From contig JAFLTJ010000018.1 in assembly GCA_022510465.1 (NCBI GenBank), positions 1-33,258 of the forward strand: a stretch of DNA of 33,258 bases, read 5' to 3'. Shown piece after piece: positions 25,001-32,832 of this stretch. Source of the DNA: Muribaculaceae bacterium. GTDB taxonomy: Bacteria > Bacteroidota > Bacteroidia > Bacteroidales > Muribaculaceae. Position 1 is the first letter of the stretch; each line of letters begins with the position of its first letter. Under the pieces are notes generated by a model. The model was not told where the DNA came from. It did not search any database and saw only the letters and a list, made by a program, of their open reading frames with translations. Made by a program: the position numbers and the translations under genes.

Positions 25001-26564
25001 TGGAGTAGAGCAGGATATGGTAATGTTGACTGAAAAGTATCCTGTAAAGGCTGAAACTGACGGATGGCAGACGTATAGCGTTGATTTAAGTGAGTATAGT
25101 TCGTATGGCAGGGCGTCGGTTGTTTTGTGCTGTCAGAGTGACGAACGTGATGGCCAAATCCATTTTGACAAGATAGAATTTACGGGCGACAAGCCGCAGT
25201 ATGATGCACGATTGGTAGATATTTCGGGCCCGGAGGTTGCGCTGATGGGTCGTGAAAACGAGTATTTTGTAACGGTTGACAATAACGGAACTTCGGCATT
25301 GAAGAATGTGGAGGTAGCGTTGTATGCCGATTCGGAAGAGGCGATAGCGACCGAGGTTATAGACCTTGCTGTCGATGAGAAAACTACCGTTCCGTTTGTC
25401 TACACTCCGGCGCTGGATGAAACATCGCGCAAGCTCTATCTGAGAGCTGAGGTGAAGGTGGACAATGATGCTAATGTCTATAACAACACGGGTGAAATCT
25501 ATGTGTCGGTAGAGGCTCCCAATGTTCCTTACGTCAATGACTTGCTGGCTGAAATAGATGAAAACGGCGATGGGGTTCATCTGACGTGGAGCGAGGCAGA
25601 GTATTATCCCAATGAGATTGCACAAGCGGATGACATAGAGTCATATCCCAATTTTGCAATATCCAATATAGGCGAGTGGAAGCTGTATGACATGGATGGC
25701 GCCAATACGTTCACCGGTCTAAGCGACGGAACGTATACTTACACGTGGGAAAATATAGGCTTGCCGCAGTCGTTCATAGTTTTCAATCCCAAGCAGGTTG
25801 GAATAGGCGGATACTGGTCGGCTCATTCGGGCGATAAGTTCTTGGCGTCATTTGCAAGTTCGAGCAGTCAAAACGATGACTGGTTAGTGTCGCCTGAATT
25901 GTCGGGTCATGAACAAACAATCAGTTTCTATGCAGCTGCATTTATGCAGGGCGCAATTGAGACATACGACTTTATGATTTCCAGCTCGGGTAACGAGCCT
26001 GAGGATTTTGTGCCGTTAAAGGAGAGCGTGAAGCTAATAAGCACAAGCTGGCGTCAGCAGTCGTATAAGGTGCCGGCCGGGACTCGCTATTTTGCGATTG
26101 TGTGCAAGAGCGAAAATGCGTGGGCGCTTATGATTGACGATATCTCGTACGTACCGGCACAACCGGCCGTGGAGCTTACGGGTTACAACGTATACCGTGA
26201 CGGCGAGCGCTATGTTACCGGTCTTGGCGAGACGGAGTATCATGATAAGAACGTCAATGCAGATTACAACCATCGTTACAATGTAACAGCAACATATACG
26301 GATGGCGAGTCAATCTTCTCGAATACGGCAATTCCGGTTCCGGCGTCGGTCAAGGGTGTCGGTTCAGACGGATGTGAGATTTACGCAGTGCCAGGCGGCC
26401 GAATAGTGGTCAAGGCTCCTGTTTCGGCTCCGGTAGCTGTTTACACGATTGACGGCAGATGTGTATACTCGTTTGCATCGACTGGAATGGAGACGCTCAG
26501 TGTTGAGACGGGTGTTTACATCGTTCGTGCCGGAACTGCAACGGCGAAGCTTGTTGTGAAGTAA
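22041..26564 (+). CDS. Giant secreted mosaic protein with three jelly-roll and several Fn3 domains
   Basis: A 1507-residue putative cell-surface or secreted protein, not recognised as a named family. It has a signal peptide (about 1-22). Residues 60-312 contain repeated units (DYSTGKTYALGLNF, DADGQLWAFTKAE, DIRNNKLYWTAELLES) suggesting a beta-propeller. Fn3-like domains follow at about 315-412 and 416-513. Jelly-roll domains of the cleaved-adhesin/choice-of-anchor J type lie at about 517-674 (YLQTFDTQTEF, DGWIVTPALNL), 886-1048 (ENFADGSSLKPWD, SGMYVSPRINL) and 1196-1372 (NDDWLVSPELS). Further Fn3 domains are at about 678-772 and 776-880, and a CARDB-like domain at 1054-1158. The last jelly roll seems inserted in an Fn3 domain (1160-1190 plus 1375-1430). 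A T9SS-like C-terminal domain ends it (about 1440-1507). No protease motif is seen. Likely adhesion or glycan binding; inference. Confidence 0.85.
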   Translation: MKHLPRKSVLLAICVIATMSAFGLWTKTEDAATPPMEIMPPTVVSASTEDDETVKFYGSLEWTDRWGEMGSGVYNYGIYSFTIDGGDPYWESRDAVPHTTGGGIYLDEAYYGIAGSSNTQKAMNTFYKYDAISWEYISSKYYECPPSLTHSRAMTHDYSTGKTYALGLNFNDPTMNLREVNLETGEMTNIATLDRSFNALACDADGQLWAFTKAEPFPYKVSLYKIDKNTGKSTFVGDLGYNQKSQYAAACYDIRNNKLYWTAELLESYDQYYQETYASYLMEVDTKTGKATPVKKFEAVNVQFSSLYIMDSHPKAPEAVKNLKFTYKEGEYSKGTISCVLPTKAYDRSTLTGNLKIEVYMDGVLQDTRQNMSPGQTYTGSEISLAEGKHTVLVYCYNAAGQKSLRSEITFLSGEDTPEAVKNLQMSFTPDHKTATLTWEAPETGGNSGIFDAANLTYSVVRRPDGITVATGLKECKFTETPDRVQYLTQYEVYAEAAAGKGQSTYTSPVIIGKSRDLPYLQTFDTQTEFYSMYTLDPKGLAKEDGQYWMYHPSYQLAIYFLSYSNRLEVDGWIVTPALNLKEDYIYRLSYQTQGWASGQPFHREIDIHLGEYPTVESLGRQVASNSFDLIGGQTEVASMLFTAKAKESFIGFHATGSAYDHVSLDNIRVTEYGPSTIPAAPELVSINTSDGNANITVKLPTLDAAGRPVTGITDVYLYTSDLSRRIAGVAVENGQVEATVTDKNPAFDVNKYAVVAKNSSGTGLDLQVSVNMKPDAPKQVENLTLMTANNGNNAVLTWNYPEDMLGVDGNKLTEDDITYDIYRKDNMQSELVASVSGTTSATFSNVLSSYPNERQRYITYSVVARTLGGEAKAVEARGLFGQAFEMPLYENFADGSSLKPWDTSRNTNCSFYTMSRGYNPSCTPTEGKVLTFNPSLSGVMCSGMYVSPRINLTGLNNPKFSFTVYQSTNVKLTRATVQIGLLVEKDGVEQDMVMLTEKYPVKAETDGWQTYSVDLSEYSSYGRASVVLCCQSDERDGQIHFDKIEFTGDKPQYDARLVDISGPEVALMGRENEYFVTVDNNGTSALKNVEVALYADSEEAIATEVIDLAVDEKTTVPFVYTPALDETSRKLYLRAEVKVDNDANVYNNTGEIYVSVEAPNVPYVNDLLAEIDENGDGVHLTWSEAEYYPNEIAQADDIESYPNFAISNIGEWKLYDMDGANTFTGLSDGTYTYTWENIGLPQSFIVFNPKQVGIGGYWSAHSGDKFLASFASSSSQNDDWLVSPELSGHEQTISFYAAAFMQGAIETYDFMISSSGNEPEDFVPLKESVKLISTSWRQQSYKVPAGTRYFAIVCKSENAWALMIDDISYVPAQPAVELTGYNVYRDGERYVTGLGETEYHDKNVNADYNHRYNVTATYTDGESIFSNTAIPVPASVKGVGSDGCEIYAVPGGRIVVKAPVSAPVAVYTIDGRCVYSFASTGMETLSVETGVYIVRAGTATAKLVVK

Positions 26565-26588
26565 ATTAACTGAATAGAGAATGCACGG

Positions 26589-26624
26589 GGAGGTCTTCAC
26601 TTTTTGTGAAGGCCTCCTCTTTTT
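26589..26624 (+). terminator. Intrinsic terminator after the giant surface protein gene
   Basis: GGAGGTCTTCAC (26589-26600) pairs with GTGAAGGCCTCC (26606-26617): 12 pairs with one G-U, a 5-nt T loop, followed by TCTTTTT. It starts 24 nt after the stop at 26564. This is the strongest terminator in the window. Confidence 0.9.
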
Positions 26625-26747
26625 GCTTGAAACGAGTGAGCGCGGTGGGGCGTGTGAATTGCGGTCTAAACTCGTGGCAAAGTTGTGGCAAAAAATAAAA
26701 AATGTAAAAAAGTAAATTTATGGGGGTTATGATTGGTGTATATTGCT

Positions 26748-26755
26748 TAAATTTG
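26748..26755 (+). promoter_or_regulatory. -7 box of the PBP1A gene
   Basis: TAAATTTG matches TAnnTTTG, 48 nt before the ATG at 26804 and beyond the preceding terminator. No good TTTG was found at the right distance upstream, so only the -7 element is claimed. Confidence 0.45.
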
Positions 26756-26803
26756 CGGAATGAAAAAATATGAGTAGCTTCGGGCTGCCTTATTCGGAAT
26801 GCA

Positions 26804-29200
26804 ATGATGAATATGAAACAAGGAAATCAAAATAAGAATGGTTTACGCCGATATCCGCTAATAACGCTGATGTGGCTCATTTTTGGCTGCGTTGTGGTTG
26901 GCGTATTTCTGCTGTTTGTGCTTATCTACAACGGGGTTATAGGTTATATGCCGCCAGTGGAGGAGCTTAAGAATCCGCATGACCGTTTTGCCTCGGTTAT
27001 CTATTCGGCCGACGGTAAGGAGATAGGCCGGTATTTCCGTAATACCGGAAATCGAGTGTATGCTGATTTTGATGAGATTTCGCAGCATGTAGTAGACGCG
27101 CTGATAGCGACGGAGGATTCGCGATTTGAAGAACACTCGGGAATAGATGGCCAGGCTCTGCTGCGTGTAATGTTCAAGACAATCCTAATGGGTCAGAAGA
27201 ATGCCGGCGGCGGGTCTACAATCACCCAACAGCTGGCCAAACAGCTATATTCGCCGACGTCGTCGAACTTGTTTACGCGGTCGATGCAGAAGCCGATAGA
27301 GTGGATGATTGCGGTGAAATTGGAGCGTTATTACTCGAAGGAGGAGATACTGAAAATGTATCTTAATCAGTTTGATTTTTTGTATAACGCGGTAGGAATA
27401 AAGTCGGCGGCAAGTATTTATTTTAACAAGACGCCAGAGGCGCTTACGATAGAGGAGGCGGCAACGCTGGTGGGTATGGTTAAGAATCCGTCGTATTATA
27501 ATCCGGTAAGGCAGCCGGAGCGCACGCTTGAGCGCCGCAACACGGTGTTGTCGCTGATGCATAAGCAGGGGTATCTGACGGCAGCGGAGTTGGATTCGCT
27601 GAGCAGTCTTCCGCTGACTCTTGATTTTCACCGGGTAGACCATAAAGATGGTGTTGCTCCTTATTTTCGCGAGGAGCTGAGGCGAATACTCCGCGCGGTC
27701 AAGCCTGAATGGAGTAATTATCACTCGTGGGAGCGTGCAAAATTCTTGGATGACTCAACGCAGTGGGAAATCAATCCGCTGTATGGCTGGATAGAGAAGA
27801 ATCCGAAACCCGACGGTTCAAAGTATGATATATACAACGACGGGTTGAAGATTTACACGACGATAGATACGCGGATGCAGCAGTATGCCGAGGAGGCGGT
27901 TGCAGAACATCTTGGGGGTTATCTCCAGCCGTCGTTCAACAGGCAACCGCGCGATTCCCGCCGCACGCCTTACTCAACCAACCGGACAGAGCTGTCGGAA
28001 ATAAGGCTGAATTATCTTGTCAGAAATGCGATGAAGAATACCGACCGTTATCGTGCAATGAAGAAAGCCGGCAAGAGTCGCGAGGAGATAGAGCAGTCGT
28101 TTATGGAGCGCCGGGAAATGAAGGTGTTTACGTATCATGGGATGGTTGATACGGTGATGACTCCGTTTGACTCTCTGATGCATCAGAAGTCGTTCTTGCG
28201 TACCGGATTTATGGCAATGGACCCCAAAAACGGTCATGTGTTGGCGTATGTTGGCGGGCCTGATTTCACGGCATTTCAGTATGACATGGTGTCGACAGGT
28301 CGCCGCCAGATAGGGTCGACGGTGAAACCGTTCCTGTACACGTATGCAATGGAGGAGAATTATACTCCGTGTGATATGTTCTCGAACACTCAGCCGGTGA
28401 TAACTGATGAAAACGGAAAGACGTGGATGCCGAGGTCGGGGCGTTCCCGGGTTGGGCAGATGGTGGATTTGCGATGGGCATTGACAAATTCAAACAACTG
28501 GATTTCGGCCCGATTGATATCACAGTTGTCGCCGTCGGCACTTGTTAGAACGATGCATAATTTTGGCATAACGGGTGATTTGCCAGCCGTGATGTCGCTA
28601 TGTTTAGGCCCGTGTGACGTGTCGGTAAAAGAGATGGTTACGGCATATACGGCGTTTGCCAACAACGGTATGCGTGTGGACCCGATAATGGTAACGGCGA
28701 TAGCAGACGGAAACGGAAATATCATATCGGAGTTTACTCCCCGTCACACGGAAGTAATCTCGGAAACGGCCTATTATCGGATACTGTCGATGTTGCTGAA
28801 TGTGGTGGATTCGGGAACGGCGCGCCGATTGAAAGGAACGTATAATCTGAGCGGCGATATAGGCGGAAAGACCGGTACGACGAACTATAATGCCGACGGT
28901 TGGTTTATGGGCTTTACGCCTCAGATAGTGGCCGGAGCCTGGGTTGGCGGCGAGGAACGTTATATCCATTTCAATAACATGGCATACGGTCAGGGCTCGG
29001 CAATGGCGTTGCCTATCTGGGGAAAGTTTATGCAGAAGGTGTTTAACGATAATACTTTACCCTACAACCGCGGGGCTAAGTTTGAGTTCCCGGAGAATGT
29101 GGACTTGTGTAAGGGAGAGGATTATGGTACTTTCTGGGATGAATCGCCTGACGGTGAACCGGAGACGGTAGAGTCGACAATCGAGGATATATTTGACTGA
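26804..29200 (+). CDS. Penicillin-binding protein 1A (bifunctional)
   Basis: A class A penicillin-binding protein, 798 residues, that polymerises glycan strands and cross-links peptides of peptidoglycan at the inner membrane. A short basic cytoplasmic N-terminus is followed by one membrane helix (about 22-45). The GT51 transglycosylase domain (about 55-235) has the catalytic E104 in ATEDSRFEEHSGID and the GGGSTITQQLAKQLY motif. The transpeptidase domain has all three active-site motifs: SxxK with S505 in RRQIGSTVKPFLYT, SxN as SNN (563-565), and KTG (689-691) in GGKTGTTNYNADGWFMGF. Several nearby ATG codons (26804, 26807, 26813) could start it; the difference is three residues. An acyltransferase gene follows 17 nt later. 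The acidic tail after residue 770 is normal in this group. Confidence 0.95.
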   Translation: MMNMKQGNQNKNGLRRYPLITLMWLIFGCVVVGVFLLFVLIYNGVIGYMPPVEELKNPHDRFASVIYSADGKEIGRYFRNTGNRVYADFDEISQHVVDALIATEDSRFEEHSGIDGQALLRVMFKTILMGQKNAGGGSTITQQLAKQLYSPTSSNLFTRSMQKPIEWMIAVKLERYYSKEEILKMYLNQFDFLYNAVGIKSAASIYFNKTPEALTIEEAATLVGMVKNPSYYNPVRQPERTLERRNTVLSLMHKQGYLTAAELDSLSSLPLTLDFHRVDHKDGVAPYFREELRRILRAVKPEWSNYHSWERAKFLDDSTQWEINPLYGWIEKNPKPDGSKYDIYNDGLKIYTTIDTRMQQYAEEAVAEHLGGYLQPSFNRQPRDSRRTPYSTNRTELSEIRLNYLVRNAMKNTDRYRAMKKAGKSREEIEQSFMERREMKVFTYHGMVDTVMTPFDSLMHQKSFLRTGFMAMDPKNGHVLAYVGGPDFTAFQYDMVSTGRRQIGSTVKPFLYTYAMEENYTPCDMFSNTQPVITDENGKTWMPRSGRSRVGQMVDLRWALTNSNNWISARLISQLSPSALVRTMHNFGITGDLPAVMSLCLGPCDVSVKEMVTAYTAFANNGMRVDPIMVTAIADGNGNIISEFTPRHTEVISETAYYRILSMLLNVVDSGTARRLKGTYNLSGDIGGKTGTTNYNADGWFMGFTPQIVAGAWVGGEERYIHFNNMAYGQGSAMALPIWGKFMQKVFNDNTLPYNRGAKFEFPENVDLCKGEDYGTFWDESPDGEPETVESTIEDIFD

Positions 29201-29217
29201 TTGGTTTTGGGAAATCA

Positions 29218-30213
29218 ATGAGTTGTAAGGTTGATAGAGTTGAATTTGTAGACTTAGCCAAAGGGATTTGTATTATTTTGGTTGTATTATTCCATTTTGA
29301 TGGTCGTCAGATTAATCTTTTGAATCTTGCAACCTTGAGAATGCCATTGTTTTTTGTGCTGTCGGGGATGTTTTTCCGTAGCTATGGAGGGGCACTGACA
29401 TTCGTGAAAAAGAAGGTAAATAATCTTCTTGTCCCGTGTGTGTTTTGGCTGTTGGTTTCGTGTGTGATTTCAATAGTTGCGTTTTATGTAAAGCCGATAG
29501 TGTTGCATGAAGCGGCAGGGGGCTGTCACGTAACGGTGTCATTTTTCAATGATTTTATCCGTTTTAACGGGGCGATGTGGTTTCTGATTTGTCTATTTAT
29601 AACCAATGTCATTTTTTATTTTTTGCATAAGTATCTATCGGGGAAGAAGCTGGCGGCGGGTGTATTGGCGATGACATTAATAGGAAGTATAATCCGTGAA
29701 TATCAGTTATGGTTGCCTTTATACATCGGCGGGGCACTGGCTGCACTTCCATTCTTTTATGCCGGATATATTGCGAGTAGGGTTGGTTTTGTGACTAACG
29801 AGATAGGCCGGCCTCTGCGTTCCGTAATTGCCGGGGTTGGTCTCATCGGCCTGTCGTACGCTTTTTGTTATTGCATAGGTGTTCCGACTATCAGCATATC
29901 CATGAATATTGTGCATGGAAATGCTATTGTGACTTACGCGGGCTGTTTGTTGTGCGTGTTTGGGGTTCTAAGTGTGTGTAAATTAATTAGATGGCTGCCA
30001 ATTGTGTCTTATTTCGGGCGCTATTCGCTAATTGTATTGTGTGTTCATATCCCCATAATTATACATAGTTACACACCACTGTCGATGCTTTTGGGCGAGC
30101 ATTATTCGGCTTCATTGCATTTGATTATTGTGCTTGCGTTATGCGTTATTTCGATACCGTTGTGTAAAAGATTCTTGCCGTGGTTTGTGGCGCAGAAGCC
30201 GCTGTTTAAGTGA
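29218..30213 (+). CDS. Acyltransferase-3 family membrane protein
   Basis: A 331-residue polytopic membrane protein of the acyltransferase 3 (OafA/NodX-like) family, whose members add acetyl or other acyl groups to cell-surface glycans. The N-terminal hallmark is EFVDLAKGICIILVVLFHFD (9-28) with the conserved histidine H26, followed by LRMPLFFVLSGMFFRSYGG. About ten hydrophobic segments are seen, ending in a short basic tail. There is no fused SGNH domain, so acyl transfer would occur through the membrane part alone or with a partner. The ATG at 29218 is 17 nt after the PBP1A stop; the two are probably co-transcribed, suggesting a cell-wall or exopolysaccharide acceptor. That is inference from position. 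Other members act on lipids or antibiotics, so the substrate stays open. Confidence 0.88.
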   Translation: MSCKVDRVEFVDLAKGICIILVVLFHFDGRQINLLNLATLRMPLFFVLSGMFFRSYGGALTFVKKKVNNLLVPCVFWLLVSCVISIVAFYVKPIVLHEAAGGCHVTVSFFNDFIRFNGAMWFLICLFITNVIFYFLHKYLSGKKLAAGVLAMTLIGSIIREYQLWLPLYIGGALAALPFFYAGYIASRVGFVTNEIGRPLRSVIAGVGLIGLSYAFCYCIGVPTISISMNIVHGNAIVTYAGCLLCVFGVLSVCKLIRWLPIVSYFGRYSLIVLCVHIPIIIHSYTPLSMLLGEHYSASLHLIIVLALCVISIPLCKRFLPWFVAQKPLFK

Positions 30214-30261
30214 TGTTTTCAGGCAAGCAGTTTTTAAAATTTTGACTTTTTGGATGGTATA

Positions 30262-30293
30262 TTTGACTGATAAATGTAGATTTTGTAATTTTG
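30262..30293 (+). promoter_or_regulatory. Promoter of pheT
   Basis: TTTG (30262-30265), a 20-nt spacer and TAATTTTG (30286-30293) form a full-consensus Bacteroidota promoter. The pheT ATG follows 30 nt later at 30324. Confidence 0.7.
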
Positions 30294-30323
30294 CGTTGAA
30301 AATTATGAAATCAATCAAATACG

Positions 30324-32792
30324 ATGAATATATCATATAATTGGCTCAAGGAGTATGTAGATTTTGATTTGTCACCCGAAGAATTGGGGGCAGCGTTGAC
30401 CTCCATAGGGCTTGAAACCGGCTCGATAGAGGAGGTTGAATCAATAAAAGGCGGATTGCGGGGTATCGTGATAGGCCGAGTTCTGACATGCGAGGAGCAT
30501 CCGGATAGTGACCATCTGCATGTAACGACGGTGGATTTGGGCGACGGGGCGGCGACGCAGATAGTGTGTGGCGCGCCGAATGTCGCAGCGGGCCAGACGG
30601 TGGTGGTTGCTACGGTTGGCACGACGCTGTATGACGGCGACAAGGAGTTTGTCATCAAGAAATCGAAGATTCGCGGTGTAGAGTCGTTTGGAATGATATG
30701 CGCCGAGGATGAGATAGGCGTCGGGAAGAGCCATGACGGTATCATCGTAATCGAGGAGGCTGTTGAACCGGGTACGGCAGCAGCTGATTATTACAAACTT
30801 AAGAGTGACTATGTTCTTGAAGTTGACCTTACACCTAATCGAATCGATGCGGCAAGTCATTATGGCGTTGCGCGCGATTTGAAGGCGTGGCTTGATGTTC
30901 ATGCCGGAGGCGGCAAGTTGCATCGCCCGTCGGTGGAACTGTTTAAAACATCGGGAAAGAGCGAGGGTGCTATAAGTGTCACGGTGGAGGATGAAGTTGC
31001 TTGCCCGCGGTACTCGGGTGTCACGATTCGCGGAGTGAAGGTGGCCGAAAGCCCGGAATGGCTGCGAAACAGACTGAACGCAATAGGCGTAAGGCCGATA
31101 AACAATATTGTTGATATTACTAACTATATGCTTCATGCGCTGGGATTGCCGTTGCATGGATTTGACGCCGATAAAATCAAGGGCGGCCGAGTGGTGGTGA
31201 AACGGTGTGCTGAAGGAACGCCGTTTGTGACCTTAGACGGGGTTGAGCGTAAGCTGAGTAATGCCGACTTGATGATATGTAATGAATTGGAACCGATGTG
31301 TATCGCCGGTGTTTTTGGCGGATTGGATTCGGGCGTAACGGAGTCTACGACGTCGGTTTTCTTGGAAGCAGCTTATTTCAATCCGACAAGCATACGCAAA
31401 ACGGCCCGTCGCCATGGATTGTCGACAGATGCATCGTTCCGCTTTGAACGAGGCTGTGACCCAAATGTGACGACCTATATAGCTAAATTGGCAGCGCTGA
31501 TGGTTCAGGATATAGCCGGAGGTGAGGTTGTTGGCGATATTGTTGATGTGTATCCGACTCCAATCATGCCGGCCGAGGTTACGCTTGACTATTCAAAGGC
31601 TAATTCGCTTATAGGAAAGGAAATACCAGCCGAAACATACGATTCGATTCTTGACTCGCTTGAAATGGAGATTACGGGTCATAGCGACGGAACGGTGACG
31701 GTGAAGGTGCCGACATACAGGGTTGACGTGACACGGCCGTGTGACGTGATTGAAGATGTGCTGAGAATTTACGGATACAATAATGTTGAAATAGGTGATG
31801 AACTTCATGCCTGTTTGTCATACAAAACGGCGACCGATGTTGCCGACACGCTGCGTCGCATGGTGAGCGAACAGCTGACGGGGCAAGGGTTTAATGAGAT
31901 ACTGAACAATTCGTTGACGGCCGAAAGCTATTATGTCGATAATGAGCAGTATCCGCTCGAAAGCTGCGTTAAGCTGCTCAATCCGCTTAGCGCTGACCTG
32001 TCGGTGATGCGCCGCACGCTGTTGTATGGCGGGCTGGAATCGTTGTCACACAATATAAATCGCAAGAACGGCGATTTGCTGATGTATGAGTTTGGCAATG
32101 TGTATCGCTTCAATCCCGAAGTGGAATCGACAACGGAATTGCCGCTTGCACCCTACAGCGAGTCATCGCGCTTGGGAATATGGATGACCGGATATCTTGC
32201 TCCGTCAAACTGGGTTAGGGCTGAGATTAAGGCAACAGTGTATGACCTTAAGGCGGTTGTGCTGGGTGTCTTTTCGCGTTTGGGTATCAGCGAACGTGAA
32301 CTTAAGCTGACTCAGGATAGCTCGCCGTTGATGGCCGCCCGGCTTACCGTGGCTACGCGCTCGGGTAAATGGCTCGGCGAGCTCGGGATTGTGTCTAATG
32401 CCGTTCTCCGCGCGATGGATATAAAGCAGGATGTTTATTTTGCGGAGCTTGATTGGAGCGCGTTGACCGGATTGGCATCAAAACGGTCGGTTAAGTATAG
32501 CGATGTGCCCAAGACGTTGCCTGTTCGCCGTGACCTGGCGCTGTTGATAGACAAGGGTGTTACGTTTGAACAGGTGGAAGCGGTTGTTCGCGAAAGCGAG
32601 AAACGGTTGCTGCGCTCGGTGGAACTGTTTGACGTGTATGAGGGTGATAAGCTCCCGTCGGACAAAAAGTCGTATGCAATCTCAATGACGTTGCAGGATG
32701 GAGAAAAGACGCTGCAAGACAAGCAGATAGAGGCAATAATGAATAAGGTGGTGAAGAACCTGACAAGCCGTCTCGGCGCGGTGCTTCGCTAA
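30324..32792 (+). CDS. pheT: Phenylalanine-tRNA ligase beta subunit
   Basis: Beta chain of the heterotetrameric phenylalanyl-tRNA synthetase; with the alpha chain (pheS, not in this window) it charges tRNA-Phe in the cytoplasm. The 822-residue length is normal. Domains in order: N-terminal YNWLKEYVDFDLSPEELG, an EMAP/tRNA-binding OB fold (about 40-155; HPDSDHLHVTTVDLG, QIVCGAPNVAAGQTV), B3/B4 editing domain (about 210-380; RPINNIVDITNYMLHALG, GVFGGLDSGVTESTTSVFLE), B5 (about 405-480), the catalytic-like core (about 490-700), and the C-terminal FDX-ACB domain (about 728-821; SDVPKTLPVRRDLALLID, KSYAISMTLQDGEKTLQD). The start at 30324 fits the family N-terminus MNISYNWLKEY. A YebC-family gene begins 40 nt downstream with no terminator between, so they probably share a message. 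Confidence 0.97.
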   Translation: MNISYNWLKEYVDFDLSPEELGAALTSIGLETGSIEEVESIKGGLRGIVIGRVLTCEEHPDSDHLHVTTVDLGDGAATQIVCGAPNVAAGQTVVVATVGTTLYDGDKEFVIKKSKIRGVESFGMICAEDEIGVGKSHDGIIVIEEAVEPGTAAADYYKLKSDYVLEVDLTPNRIDAASHYGVARDLKAWLDVHAGGGKLHRPSVELFKTSGKSEGAISVTVEDEVACPRYSGVTIRGVKVAESPEWLRNRLNAIGVRPINNIVDITNYMLHALGLPLHGFDADKIKGGRVVVKRCAEGTPFVTLDGVERKLSNADLMICNELEPMCIAGVFGGLDSGVTESTTSVFLEAAYFNPTSIRKTARRHGLSTDASFRFERGCDPNVTTYIAKLAALMVQDIAGGEVVGDIVDVYPTPIMPAEVTLDYSKANSLIGKEIPAETYDSILDSLEMEITGHSDGTVTVKVPTYRVDVTRPCDVIEDVLRIYGYNNVEIGDELHACLSYKTATDVADTLRRMVSEQLTGQGFNEILNNSLTAESYYVDNEQYPLESCVKLLNPLSADLSVMRRTLLYGGLESLSHNINRKNGDLLMYEFGNVYRFNPEVESTTELPLAPYSESSRLGIWMTGYLAPSNWVRAEIKATVYDLKAVVLGVFSRLGISERELKLTQDSSPLMAARLTVATRSGKWLGELGIVSNAVLRAMDIKQDVYFAELDWSALTGLASKRSVKYSDVPKTLPVRRDLALLIDKGVTFEQVEAVVRESEKRLLRSVELFDVYEGDKLPSDKKSYAISMTLQDGEKTLQDKQIEAIMNKVVKNLTSRLGAVLR

Positions 32793-32832
32793 ATAGATTG
32801 AAATTAAGTATTAAAACTAATATATCACCCCT

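Noticed and set aside
30441-31157. A 238-codon minus-strand open frame inside pheT
   Set aside because: It lies wholly antisense to a clear pheT domain region; the protein is rich in R, H and C as expected from a shadow frame.
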